A stretch of 64,000 nt of DNA, taken from the NCBI GenBank assembly GCA_036924085.1, contig JAVGWX010000007.1:31225953-31289952 (forward strand), in the 5' to 3' direction. Position numbers and translations under genes: made by a program. Positions 20,817-31,492 of the stretch are shown here, in pieces (position 1 is the first letter of the stretch; every line of letters starts with the position of its first letter). The notes beneath the pieces are model-generated. The model had not been told where the DNA came from, searched no databases, and saw nothing but the letters and a program-made list of their open reading frames with translations. The DNA is from Ariolimax columbianus (taxonomy: Eukaryota > Mollusca > Gastropoda > Stylommatophora > Arionidae).

Positions 20817-22477
20817 CTAATCATCCTCGGCTTGCAGCTCTTCTGGGTCATACGATGGGAGTTTGATTGTGCAGTATCCCACCCCCGTCAGACTGCGAGG
20901 GAGAGCACCAACAGTTTCCCATATCCCTGTGAACACATCATATTTGCTGACCAACTTCTGTCCTGTCTTGGTCTGCACATTATACCCGCCCAGCACATAA
21001 ATGTTGTCCCTGTACACTACACATGATGCTTCTTTGTGAGAGATGGACAACGGAGCTACAATGGTCCACTGATCGGTCGTGGGGTCATAGCACTCAGACT
21101 GCATAACGGGCTGTGCTTGTTGATTCACGTTTAGATTGCAACCACCAAAGACAAACAGTTTGTCGTGGCAAGCACACATTACATGCCACCCGCGAGGAGT
21201 CAGCATTGGAGCCATGTCTTCCCACACATTGGCATTGGGGTCAAATCGTTGCATGTCTGGGGTGAAGTGATTGCCCGAGTATCCCCCCGAGATATAAATA
21301 TGGTTTCCATATGTCGCACCCGCGTGAGCATGATATGACATTGGCATAGAAGCTATAAGCTCCCAAGTGTTTTCTGCTGGGTCATAGCATTCGGCTGTAG
21401 CTAGGCTTCCATCTTTGAACTTGCCTCCCACTGAATAAATCTTATTGTTCAACGCCCCAGCAAAGAAATATGCTCGTTTGTTCAGCATGGGGCATACTTG
21501 GAACCAACAGTCAAAACGAGAGTCATATCGGAGAACTGAGTTAACAGCGGACTCGCCGTGTGCACACTGGGTTGTGCAGCCTCCTAAAACATACAGAAAG
21601 TTATTATACACCAACACCTGCATGTGACTGAGCGCACTAGGCAGCGTGGCTATTTCTTGGCGGTTCAGCAGACTGCTGGAGGTTATCTTGGAGTCAAACA
21701 CCAACAGCTCATCATGTAGACATGGGTTAGGGTGTATCTCGCGGCCACCAACACTGACCAGTCTCTCAACGTAGGAACGCAAACGTGTGGAGGTTGTATT
21801 CAATAAGGGCTGCGAGTGGGGAACTACATGATAATTAAGTGCAGTCAGCACCATCTGACGCAGTTCTGGATTGGACATCATAAGGTCCACTCCCTGAACC
21901 TGGTGGACTAAGTCAGCAGGGTTAATGAGAGGGAAGCGGATAAGCTTCATCAAGGATGGAGCATGAGATAAACGTTTGGAATCCATTCGTAACCATTCCC
22001 AAGTAATATGAAATATATCCATCTCACGAAAGCATAATTTGTCACTGCTTAAACAGCTTACCATCTGGTCATAGGTTAGCAAGTTAAGAGTATTCTCCTT
22101 TGCTATCTGCATTAAATTTCTTGCAATAAAAACATCAATCTGTTTCAAGGCATTATGCATGCTATACAGTTTTGCTGTGTTGATGAAGTCATAAAAATTG
22201 CCAGTGTTCATCCCACTGAGAAAATTTCTCTCACAAAATTCTATCACTGGTGTGACTTGTAGATGTGTCGCAGCTGCTATAACATCAAAGATGTCGTCAC
22301 CTTCTAGAGTGGTGGTTGATGTGTACACCACCTCAATCACTTTCTCCAACCCCTTTGCAGTAATGCCTTTTAATTCAATCTCCTTCTGGTTGCACTCACG
22401 CATTCCGCTTGTGAACATTGATAGAAAGTAGTCGGAACACGAAACTAGGATGACTCGATGGCAATTAAACCTTGTTC
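20817..22477 (-). CDS. BTB-BACK-Kelch protein, main coding exon (KLHL family)
   Basis: This is the 3' coding exon of a Kelch-like protein. The acceptor is ttcttttcag at 22,478 onward and the stop TAG is at 20,819-20,817. Spliced to the exon at 28,862-29,009 it gives 602 residues, normal for the family, with the junction in a glycine codon. The BTB domain spans about residues 30-135 (HRVILVSCSDYF at 56-67, ELKGITAKGL). The BACK domain is about 140-255. Six kelch repeats run from about 289 to 595, each ending in a YVLGG, YSVGG or YISGG-type blade. KLHL proteins are generally substrate adaptors of CUL3 ubiquitin ligases. The substrate cannot be read from sequence. The paralogue is uncertain, with KLHL9/13, 22 and 26 as the nearest impressions. 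There are no stops or frameshifts, so I consider it functional. Confidence 0.93.
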
Positions 22478-22571
22478 CTGAAAAGAAATGATTTTGAACT
22501 ATAATATAATCTAGTTTTGAAGATTCAAATTTTATAACATAGCAATGACAAATAATGCAATAGGATAAGTT

Positions 22572-22824
22572 GGTTTTTTTTGTGTTCGCCTTATTTTTCT
22601 AATCCCCAAGGCGGTGTGTGTTGCATTGTGTTTTTTTAAAAGATTTGCACCTGTCGGCCCAGTGCATCCGACTTCAGCATGCATTTTATGTAAGAGTCTG
22701 CTTCCTCCTGCATTTTCTAAGGGTTTGCTTCCCCGGGATAACGGCCAGTGCTGTGATGGGTATCGAACCCAGCACCTTCGGATTGTGAGCCGTGCCACTT
22801 AACCATTAGGCAACGCCGTCCCCT
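22572..22824 (-). mobile_element. SINE-A copy in the Kelch intron, gene-sense orientation
   Basis: The poly(A) side is the T run at 22,573-22,580. The B box reads ggtatcgaacccagc on the plus strand, and the head ends at cgccgtcccct. The duplication caata(g/c)gataagtt, with one mismatch, is at 22,558-22,571 and 22,825-22,838. It lies 94 bp from the splice acceptor. Confidence 0.93.
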
Positions 22825-22911
22825 CAATACGATAAGTTACTGATAATATATGTTATATGTTGATGCACGTTGATCATATAAACATGCCGGAAAGTATATA
22901 AAGAAGAGTAA

Positions 22912-23256
22912 CAAAGTTGACAGTGGGATTCCAGAATTACAGTTATGAGAAAAGAGAAAAACAAGCCTGCAGTGTCTAGAAAAGAGAAGAATTTGAGGTG
23001 ACAATACAGGTTTATAAGATAATCAACTAAAGAAATGTCCAGATTAGATATTAGGAAATATTATTTTAGTCAGAGAGTGGTGAATGTTTGGAATGCATTG
23101 CCACAAGAAGTAGTGGAGGCATTGGACAATTAACACATTAAAGAATAGATTGTATGCACATGGCTTTTAGAGCAAAGAAATGTAAATGAAACCGGGGGTT
23201 ACAGACTCTGCAGAGTCTTCGAAACCAGTACAATGACGTTAAGATAAGATTCTTAT
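22912..23256 (+). mobile_element. CR1-like LINE 3' end
   Basis: The plus strand carries the decayed counterpart of the 40-kb and 2-kb copies: a DSGIPELQL-like frame, NVWNALPQEVVEA-like coding with a frameshift, and the 3' end agtcttcgaaaccagtacaa tgacgttaag. The polymerase core is missing. Confidence 0.7.
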
Positions 23257-23257
23257 T

Positions 23258-23545
23258 TTTTTGGTGTCCATCCTGAAAACGATGTTGTGATATCTACACC
23301 TTTCGCACCGACACATCCGATTTCAGCTGGCTTTTTGAGCACCGGGTTTGCCTTCCCATTGAAATCCATATTCCTTGACCAGATTACATTAGTGACTAGT
23401 TGAGCCTGTTTCTAGGTCCACCACGTGGAGGCGGAATAGGGTCTTGATCAGCTATGATTTACTGACCCTGATGCAAACAACCAGTTATGAGTTGTTGGCT
23501 GCTGTCAGCTCATGCACTGTTGCATCTTGGCCCCTTATCGGAGTC
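23258..23545 (-). mobile_element. Element B2 copy
   Basis: Plus-strand order is catcctgaaaacgatg, gcaccgacacatccgatttc, gctggctttttgagcaccgg, gtggaggcggaatagggtct, then ctgatgcaaacaaccagtta and cactgttgcatcttgg. This is the full B2 body in reverse. The GAA tail is not evident. Confidence 0.75.
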
Positions 23546-24083
23546 TGAGCAAAGAATAACAACATCGAAAAAATAAAATTGGTAGCCAGTCTTGACCAAA
23601 TTGGACCTCTGAAACATGCGTCTGTGTTTCGTGATTTAGTTTGCCTAATTTAATTTTTTTGTTACGGCTATACACGATGGTTACGACCACGCATGTGCAA
23701 TTGATGATTAACTGTACGATCTTTTGATAGGTCGATGATCACAAATCGTGATGTGCAGCAGAACATCATCGGCAGTCTGATTCTGCCAAAATTGACATCT
23801 AACACCTGAGTTTACTCTGTCGCTTAGTAACAGCGTTTATGTAGTTGGAATGACTGTATGTATGGCGGAATTTCCGGCCAGTGCAGATCTTTCAATTGCT
23901 GAAGAGTTCTTTCATTTTCGTCATTATTTACATTCTAAATTGCGGAAAACTTGCGGTTTTCAGCAGGATGAAATTTTACTTCAAATGACATCATTTGATT
24001 AGGTCAATGATCATGCAACTGGATAACACATGGATATTGATTATAACGTTGATTTAGACCTTGACTAGAAAATGACATCATTT

Positions 24084-24430
24084 CTTCTTCTTCTTCGTTC
24101 ATTCGCAATCTCCCACTACCAAGCCCTGAAAGGTCTTAAGTAGCAGAATGTAGTCCAGAGAACGGATTGCGTTGTGTCATAGTTTACAGCTTGGCTGTGA
24201 TATTTGCACCTTTCGGTCCAACACATACGACTTCAGCAAGCATTTTTTGAGTACCGGGTTAGCATTCCCTCTTCGATCCCGTCTCCGTAGCCAGTCTGCC
24301 CTACTGCAGCCTGTTATCCAGGATCACCGCGTGGAGGTGTAGAAGGGTCTTGGCAGCTATGGTTCGCTGGCCCTGATGCTAGCAGTCAGCTATGGGTCAC
24401 TGACCACTGCAGCTCATATGCTGCTCAGCA
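24084..24430 (-). mobile_element. Element B copy (left part), host of a LINE insertion
   Basis: This is a full-length element B in reverse, continued at 26,643-26,653 for a total of about 358 bp. The outer duplication acatcattt is at 24,075-24,083 and 26,654-26,662. The (CTT)n at its left is the GAA tail. The LINE at 24,431-26,627 inserted close to its other end. Confidence 0.9.
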
Positions 24431-26627
24431 GAAAGGAAAAATAAAAACAGATCCAAATGGATACAGGCCTATCAGCCTACTGAGCTGTGTATGCAAACTG
24501 ATGGAACGTATGATAAACACCAGACTGATGTGGCATCTGGAAGAAAAACGGATACTAATTCCACAGCAAGCAGGCTTTAGACAGCACAGATCCACTGAGG
24601 ATCAGGTCATCCTCATAGCCTAGGAAATAGAAGATGCCTACCAGGAACAGAAACACACAGTAGCGGTCTGGGTGGACCTGGAAAAGGCATTTGACAAAGT
24701 CTGGAAAGATGGACTTAGAGTCAAGCTAAGAAGAAGTGATGTTTGTGGGAAAATGTACAAGTGGATCAACCACTACCTCAAAAACAGAACGGCCAGAGTC
24801 CAAGTACAAGGGCAGATCAGCAACAAGGTGACACTTGAGCAGGGAGTACCCCAAGGGGGAGTACTGTCACCCACACTCTTCCTGGTGTATATAAATGATA
24901 TTATAGAAAATATACCAAGAAGAGTTCACAGCTCAATGTTTGCAGACAATCTGGCTATGTGGACCTCTGAAAAGAATCTCACCATAGCAAGAAATCGGAT
25001 GCAGACGGCCCTAACATCGCTGGAAGAGTGGGCGAACTCATGGCTGGTCAAAATAAACGAGGAAAAAACCACATGTACAATATTCTCGCTATCAATCAAA
25101 CCCCAAAACACCAAATTAAGTCTAAACGGCAAATACCTTCAGCCAAACGACAACCCAAACTATCTGGGAGTCACATTTGATTGGCGCATGACATGGAAAA
25201 GTCAGATCGAGAGAAACCGAATGAGAGCCAGAGAAAGAATGGCAATCATGAGGAAACTTGCTGGCACAAGCTGGGGAGCAGACGAAAGCATACTAAAGAA
25301 ACTGTACACTGGAAGAGTCAGACCAGTTCTCGAGTATGGCATTGCGGCATGGACAACAGCAGCAAAGGCGAACTTCGATAAAGTTAGCAAACTCCAAAAC
25401 CAAGCCTTGAGAGTTATAACAGGCGGCATGAAGTCAACGCCAATTGTAGAACTTGAAAAGATTACAAAACTGCAATCCATGGCCGACAGAAGAGACTGCA
25501 GAGCCCAGCTGCAATCAGAGAAACTCAGAAGACTGACTGACCATCCAATGCACCAGAGACTAAACAATTTCGGAAATGGGAAGCTAAAGCGAAGAAACTT
25601 TGCAGAAATAGCCAAAGCAAAGATGCACGAAGACCCTATGAACGCACTAACCACACCAAAGCCCATCCCTACTGTACGAAAACCTACCTGGAGGCAGCAT
25701 ATATTTCCAGAGGTGGTAGAAAATATACCAGGTATTAGAAACAAAAACTGCCAGTCGGAAAAAGAAAGGAGAGATACTACCCTGAGTTTCATTTCGGAAA
25801 ACTACCCAAGCATGGACTGGACCCATGCATACACCGACGGTTCCGTAACAAATACAACACAGAACGGAGGGGCAGGAGCATTCCTGAGCCTACCAAATGG
25901 CAGAAAAATAACACTGTCATTCGCTACTGGAAAATACACAAGCAATTTCAGAGCGGAGACAGAGGCATTGAGGGCGGCAGTGGAAGAAATGGTGACAGGT
26001 AAAAGGAATGAAAGCCACATAGTCCTGCTTACAGATGCACTGGCTGTAGTCACAGAACTGAAAAGCCAGAAAAATACTGAACTTAATGAATTAAGAGCAG
26101 TACTCTGTCAACTATGCCAGCAGGCCGCACCAAAAAGAGTAGTGGTGCAGTTGGTTCCATCTCACTGCAACGAGGCAGACAGACTGGCAAAAGAAGGTGC
26201 AAAACTACCACAACCTGATACTAGTATGACATACGAAGAGTCAAAACGGCTTATTAGAGCTAGATACATGACCAAATGGGAAACCGAACATACTGGCTAC
26301 ACCAAAAACGATGCCTATTACCAGCTGAACAGAACAGAGCAGGTCGTGGTCTTCAGACTTCGCTCTGGCCACAATAGACTCAGGTACCACCTATTCAACA
26401 AATTGAAGATAGGTGGCACCGACGAATGCCCGTGTGGTACCGGCAAAATGACCGCTGAGAATTTGCTGCAAAACTGCCCGACATACGAGGATCAGAGAGA
26501 GCAGATGTGGCCATCACCAGTGGCAACACTAGACAAGCTCTATGGCAGTGTCGACAGTCTCAGGATGACTGCTGCTTTTTTCGAAAAAATAATGGTTACT
26601 GTCTGACTGCGTATGAAGAAGAAGAAG
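24431..26627 (+). mobile_element. 5'-truncated I-like LINE with RNase H and (GAA)n tail
   Basis: The perfect 15-bp duplication atatgctgctcagca is at 24,416-24,430 and 26,628-26,642. The copy starts inside the RT domain (DPNGYRPISLLSC) and ends gtatgaagaagaagaag. The RT plus RNase H layout suggests the I group. That assignment is inferred from domain order. A second fragment of the same type lies at 43,960-44,430 with the same tail. Confidence 0.92.
24432..26606 (+). pseudogene. RT-RNase H polyprotein fragment with defects
   Basis: The frame opens in RT and meets an in-frame TAG at about 24,620, then stays open for 644 codons (24,672-26,606, apparent GTG start not native). Motif A is DLEKAFDKV. 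The catalytic box reads FADN (residues 90-93) where FADD is expected, so the second metal-binding aspartate is lost. RNase H starts about residue 381 with YTDGS, has AETEAL and LLTDAL, and its last block reads PSHCNEADRLAKEGA. Compared with the family, about five residues between SHC and NEADRLAKEGA are missing. The C-terminus has VFRLRSGHNRLRYHL and CPCGTGKMTAENLLQNCP. It is unlikely to be active. Confidence 0.9.
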
Positions 26628-26950
26628 ATATGCTGCTCAGCATCTTGATCCCAACATCATTTGATTAGGTCAATGATCCTGCAACAGGATTTCACATGGA
26701 TATTGATTACAATGTTCATTTAGACTTTGACTAGAAAATGACATCATTTGATTAGGTCAATGATCATGCAACTGGATTACACATGGATATTGATTACAAC
26801 GTTGATTTAGACCTTGACTAGAACACAGAAGAAAGTGGTTGATGGGATAATGTAAAAATACCAATTCATGTGAGGAAAAAGGACAAAAATTAAGCGATAT
26901 TTCTCTGTTCACATTAATGGCATTAAACACTTCATACTAATATACACCTT

Positions 26951-27115
26951 TTCTTCTTCTTCGTTTGTTCTCAATCTCCCACTACCAAGCCCTGAACAGG
27001 GCTTCGCAAGTAGCAGGATGTAGTCTGAAGAATGGAATGCATTGTGTCGCTAGTTTACAGCTTGACTGCAATATTTGCACCGTTTGGTCTGACACATCCA
27101 TCTTTGGCCACATAC
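26951..27115 (-). mobile_element. Element B 3' fragment
   Basis: The plus strand reads ttcttcttcgtttgttctca then the B1 end and core to ggtctgacacatccatcttt. Flanks ataca(c)cttttc and atacactttta suggest a short target-site duplication. It sits inside repeat D. Confidence 0.75.
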
Positions 27116-27849
27116 ACTTTTATTTTGAATACTTTAAGTTAACCTTAGTCCGGCATTGTACCCCAAATCAAAAGACAGAGATGAGTTTAGACTACATTTG
27201 GCTACCTGGCGAAGGGCAGCCATGTCTGAATTAATACTAGCACTACAGAATTATTACAATGAATACAAAGCCAAGGGCTGACCATGCAAAAGATGGATAG
27301 CAGAATTAACAGAAGAAGTGAAACTCCCCATGTATAAAACACATACTAGGGCCGGTCAATAAACCTCTTCATGACCTGACGTTGAAAGTCACAAACAGAA
27401 CAAAAAAGTGAAAAGAAAGTAAAAAGATTACCGTATTACTTCATGCAATAGATTATTAAATTATATGTCTTTAGATCAATTTTGTTATTACTAATTTATT
27501 TTATTTTGAAGAAATAAAAGTATTTGACATTGAGAGTTGCAGTTCTTGCTTTGGACGTTTAGACACAAATCGAATAAATTTGATCTGATTGTAAAGGGTT
27601 AAACAAGTTTAATATTTCAACTTTTTGGGACGATTATTTACAGAAGATGGAACAGTGAATATGTCTTAGCATGTCTCATGTCTGAGACACCTGACATAAT
27701 GCATCCTTATGGAAGCAAAATATGAAACTTGTCATAGGTTCAGAGATGCCTAAAAATGACATGTTCAAATTCAATAAAAAAAACTTCAACTCTGTGTAGT
27801 GTGGAGTATTGATCCTCAACATTTAATTGCCATGAGCTTAGATCAGCTG

Positions 27850-28265
27850 CCAGCTGCTCAAATGATATCCCCGATCAGCCAGTGCTCTCACTATTTGCCT
27901 CCACTTCTTGTCTCCAGGTGTGTCAAGGTCTACCTCTTTTTCTCACCGGGTTCCAGGGCAGACACTGTCAAGTAATGCTATCATTATCCCTCGTCAAGGT
28001 AAGACCTATCTCCATATCTTGTGTCACCGACAATTGGTTCGACCTGCAGAACAGGTTGACAGTTGTGGCCTTATCATACTACTTCAATCCCAAAATTCTG
28101 CCCAGACAGCCATTCACGAATGTCTGCGACCTGCTTGTTAACTCGATTTTGTTGTCCGCCATTCCTCCGAACCATTCAGCAAAACTTATAAAATTTCAAA
28201 TCTTTGTCGCTGCCACGGAGCTGATTTCCCGGGATCTCCAGAGTTTATCAACCATAATAAAGTAT
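27850..28265 (-). mobile_element. RTE-like LINE C-terminal remnant
   Basis: Minus frames give SEEWRTTKS, TFVNGCLGRILG, then HKIWR and a CLPWNPVRKRGRP segment with HTWRQEVEAN. This matches the 13.4-kb copy in order. It carries several frameshifts. Confidence 0.65.
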
Positions 28266-28357
28266 CCCTGTGCCTTTTGAATTCATAAATGGATAGTGTA
28301 CTCTGTGTCCCAAATTTTGTCCAGATAAGGGAATGATTCCACCTCTTGGAGAGGGGA

Positions 28358-28700
28358 GGAAGACTAACGTCTGGTCAGGTACAATTTACTAATCAGACAT
28401 GTTAGTCAGGGTTAGGCAAAATATACTGGTCAAGACCCTCACCTCGACTTACTTGTAGCCCTTCCTGGAAACAGGTCGTTCTTCATGGCAGCGTGGTTAA
28501 CAGGGTGATAAATCGACGTGATCGCCGTAGTAGTGAGCAACACGCAGATGAAGTCAAGCAAAGCACAACTGTTTGGAGGATCCGGTCCACCTTCATCAAC
28601 ATGCTCAGGATGTGAGGTTGCTACTGAAACCCGTCACTTAATTTTATTTTCAAGGTCCACAAACGAGTAAACCTACTTATTGTGGGCAGAACAACAACAA
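28358..28700 (+). mobile_element. Element C copy
   Basis: The head (actaacgtctggtcaggtac ... gttagtcagggttaggc ... caagaccctcacct) is a diverged satellite monomer. The body follows (cctggaaacaggtcg, gtagtgagcaacacgcagat, gtccaccttcatcaacatgc, gtgaggttgctactg) and the tail is aacaacaacaa. It matches the copy at 31.5 kb throughout. Confidence 0.85.
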
Positions 28701-28861
28701 CCTTTTCGAGAAGAGCCATGTCCAGCACAAATGAAATATTCTCGCCTGTATTTATTCTCATAATATTGGTCTTGCCTTTGCAGACTTGTAACTCTAACAT
28801 GTTACTTATAATTAACTCAATAAAAAAGGATGAGAAAAATATAATCAACAAAACAATTCAC

Positions 28862-29009
28862 CTTCTGCAATGAGTGTAACATCACATAAAACACCTTCCT
28901 GTCTGAGTTTGTTCAGACCTTGTAGGACTTTCATCCCATGTTCTGGCCTCTCCTCCATTCGAAAATCATCATTTGCTGAGCCACTCGACATTTCACCTCC
29001 CTCAGCCAT
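28862..29009 (-). CDS. Kelch gene, first coding exon (BTB N-terminus)
   Basis: It encodes the first 49 residues from MAEGGEMSSG to CDVTLIAE plus one base of the next codon. The sequence LNKLRQEGVLCDVTLIAE is the start of a BTB domain. The donor is GCAGAAG/GTGAAT. I chose the ATG at 29,009 because it gives a 602-residue protein with a short acidic leader. An in-frame ATG at 29,084 would add 25 residues, but a possible acceptor (atgtttcag) at about 29,072 suggests that ATG may be intronic. The upstream exon and promoter are not identified. Confidence 0.82.
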
Positions 29010-29207
29010 GATATCGTTTGTCCTGCGTTTCTTCCTCAGATGTTGAACTGCAAGTCTACCTGGCATCGAACATTTCTGAAACATGATATCAACACGAACA
29101 TTTGTATGTTAGCCTGTAAGCTTATTTGACATTGAACATTTCTGAAACATGACATCAACATGACAAATGACACAAACGACAATTACATATTTGAGTAAAT
29201 GTTTGCA

Positions 29208-29573
29208 TCTTCTTCTGCTTCATCGTTCGTTCTCAAACTCCCGCTACCAAGCCCTGAAAAGGGTTTTGCAAGTAGCAGGATGTTGTCAGGAGAACAGATT
29301 GAGTTGTGTCATAGTTTACTATTTGACTGCGAATATTTGCATCTTAAGGTCCGACACATCAGACTTCAACAGGTACTTGTGGGTACTGGGTTAGCTTTCC
29401 CTCTGCGATCCATTCTTCTTAGCCAGTCTGCCTTGTTCTATGCTGTTATACAGGATCACCGCATGGAGGTGTAGAAGGGTCTTGGCAGCTCTGGTTCGCT
29501 GGTCCTGACCGTAGCTGTCAGCCTTGGGTCGCTGACTGTTACAGCTCATGCACTGCTCAGCATCTTGATCCCG
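29208..29573 (-). mobile_element. Element B copy, near full length
   Basis: The plus strand runs from the cttcttctgcttcatcgttc tail side through actcccgctaccaagccctg, the core ggtccgacacatcagacttc, catggaggtgtagaagggtc and cactgctcagcatcttgatc. It is upstream of the first Kelch coding exon. Confidence 0.85.
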
Positions 29574-30597
29574 TTTGCATCTAACATTCAGTTTTACCAA
29601 ATCTCTTTGATTTGACGTGGGAAAATGTGTACCCTTTGTCAAATCACATCCGAATGGTAGCACGGAAATAATAGGACAACTGCTATCTATACAGTATAAC
29701 ATAAAATCCTTACTGTTTAAATATCCGCTGCAAGTGTTCAGATACAGGCTAACCGTAAGACGGCAGTTTTAGTGGTAGCCTTATGCTCACATGTAGGAAA
29801 AAGACTTCAGGTAAGATGGCGACCAAGCAACAGCAGCTCTCATGGTTTGCGATTTTCATATGGTTTGTTCGTTCCAATTAATGTATGGAGCACAGTATTG
29901 TGTGGCAATCATTTCCTAGCACATTCTATACTGTTCACAGGAAGTCTATGTGTGTAATTTTACTTGAAATTAGGAGAAAACACGATCTGTTCTTTATGTG
30001 TTACAGAATACGCGTTGTTGGATAGGACATCACTACGGATTGCGCACGGTCCTTGGTTGGTGTGCACGACCTACTTGGAAATTATGTCCATTTTCATTGC
30101 ATGTCACGGCCGGAATCTACCCTCATCCGTGGGTTAATGGTCCCTCATCTAGATCTACAAATGTGGGCGCTGGTCGGCAGCAGCGTCTTCTAGTCTATGC
30201 GTGGGGGCTGCTGCTGCCAAGAGGTACGACATCCACCTCTCAAATCGTCAAGGAAACGGCGAACGATCGATTCCCACAAGTTTCAAGTGACCACTGGTCT
30301 CTCGGATTGTACGACCTGAATGTCTGCATCTTGAGCTACTTCCAGTCATATTGATTGTATGTCTTGCCACCGGAAGGTAACTTAGGACAAGAGAGTGAGA
30401 TTGATGTCTAGCGTAGCTTCTTTCTCAATATAATCCAAATTCAGCTACATCTTCAGGACGAGGACAGTCTGATGATGTTGCCATCTTTGCTTGTGATGGG
30501 TAACTTACTTACTTAGGAAGAAGAATGCTAGATCAAACATTATTTATGATGCAAGAAAGCCATGTTACTTGTATGATACCTGGGTAAGAAAGAATCA
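29574..30597. other. Upstream region of the Kelch gene, possible promoter or exon
   Basis: No repeat is recognised here, unlike most of the window. A consensus donor-like CAG/GTAAGA is at 29,808-29,816 on the plus strand, overlapping AAGATGGCGACC, which resembles a YY1-type start-proximal motif. A 21-codon frame (MATKQQQLSWFAIFIWFVRS) starts at 29,816. The stretch 30,000-30,400 has more CpG than its surroundings and a donor-like CGGAAG/GTAACT at about 30,375. This could be a promoter, a 5' exon of the Kelch gene or a divergent transcript. Nothing here proves which. Confidence 0.3.
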
Positions 30598-30604
30598 TCA
30601 ATCA

Positions 30605-30860
30605 ATCAATGCCCATTTCTCCTTTTGGGACATAGGCCATTGACAACCCTCCTCCAAAAAGTGCCTTTCTGCCTTTCTCAAGTTGAGGTCCAGGGACCAA
30701 AGTTCATTGTCTGTGGTTTTTGTCCAGATATTTCTCAGGCCTGTCTGGTCACGTTTGATAGTGCTTTCTTTAGCGTCTGTCATATCCAACCCCATTTTTA
30801 ACATTTGATTTGTTACTCCATTGGTTGTTATTAGTTCTATCATGTAGGTCTTCATTTCTC
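30605..30860 (-). mobile_element. RTE-like LINE C-terminal remnant
   Basis: One minus frame stays open and reads QMLKMGLDMTDAKE, then LRNIWTKTTDNELWSLDLNL and ERHFLEEGCQWPMSQKEKW. The last part is the family terminus. The same terminus recurs at 16.6 and 51.8 kb. Confidence 0.55.
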
Positions 30861-31055
30861 ACCCAGAAAGAATACGGATACTTTATCTTTCCAAGCATGT
30901 TTTAAAGGTGATTGTATTGCATAAGACTAGTAGTTTCAATATGTAAAACTAAATGCTATAGAAACAATCACTGCAAAAGTGCAATGAAGTGGTTAAGTAT
31001 AGTTTTGGTACATGGGAACCACTGTAGTAGTTCATGCTTTATATAGAGCAAGGAG

Positions 31056-31350
31056 CCCAAATATGCAGCAGAGAATCAGCTGACAGCAGTTAGCAACTCA
31101 TAGCTGGTAGCTTGCATCACGGTCAGTGACCTATACTGACCAAGACCCTATTTCCGCATTCAAAAGGCAGACCTGGAAAGAGACTGCAACCACACAGGTC
31201 GGCTAAGAAATTAGGGACCGAAGAGGGAAAGCAAACCTGGTCCCAAAAATGCAGTGTTGAAATCGAATGTGTCTGGCAGAAATTGTTTCCTCGCTATAAA
31301 CTACAACATAATGTCACAAACATCCTTTTCAGGACAAACACCGAAGAAGA
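31056..31350 (+). mobile_element. Element B2 copy
   Basis: Forward order is gcagcagagaatcagctgac, ctgaccaagaccctatttcc, agggaaagcaaacctggtcc, gttgaaatcgaatgtgtctg, then the B2 end catccttttcaggacaaaca and cgaagaaga. Confidence 0.8.
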
Positions 31351-31492
31351 TATTGACCAAAAAAGCAGCAAGAACAAAGATTAGACAGGCACACAACTAT
31401 ATATAACGAGAAAATGGTATTCCAAATATGAATATTGCTGTTATAAAAATAGATGTTTCTGATTTCCATTTTATTATTTTAACAATTTGTAT

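Larger units (their letters stand above)
23575..27604 (+). mobile_element. Repeat D, second copy, broken by nested insertions
   Basis: The segments are 23,575-24,083, 26,654-26,950 and 27,116-27,604. An ~84-bp block (catttgattaggtcaatgat ... gaccttgactag) appears at 24,000, 26,655 and 26,740, the last two in tandem. The copy ends gtaaaggg-ttaa, consistent with a TTAA-targeting element. Two element B copies, one holding a LINE, interrupt it. Confidence 0.5.
22478..28861 (-). other. 6.4-kb intron of the Kelch gene
   Basis: The donor GTGAAT follows GCAGAAG at 28,861. The acceptor TTTCAG ends at 22,478. The join preserves the frame and gives the expected family sequence DVTLIAEGTRF. The intron carries SINE-A, CR1-like LINE, element B, repeat D, an I-like LINE, an RTE-like fragment and element C. 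Confidence 0.88.

Noticed and set aside
29998..30354. 118-codon plus-strand frame
   Set aside because: It starts with GTG, shows no known domain and has no clear splice partner. It is kept only as part of the possible promoter/exon stretch.
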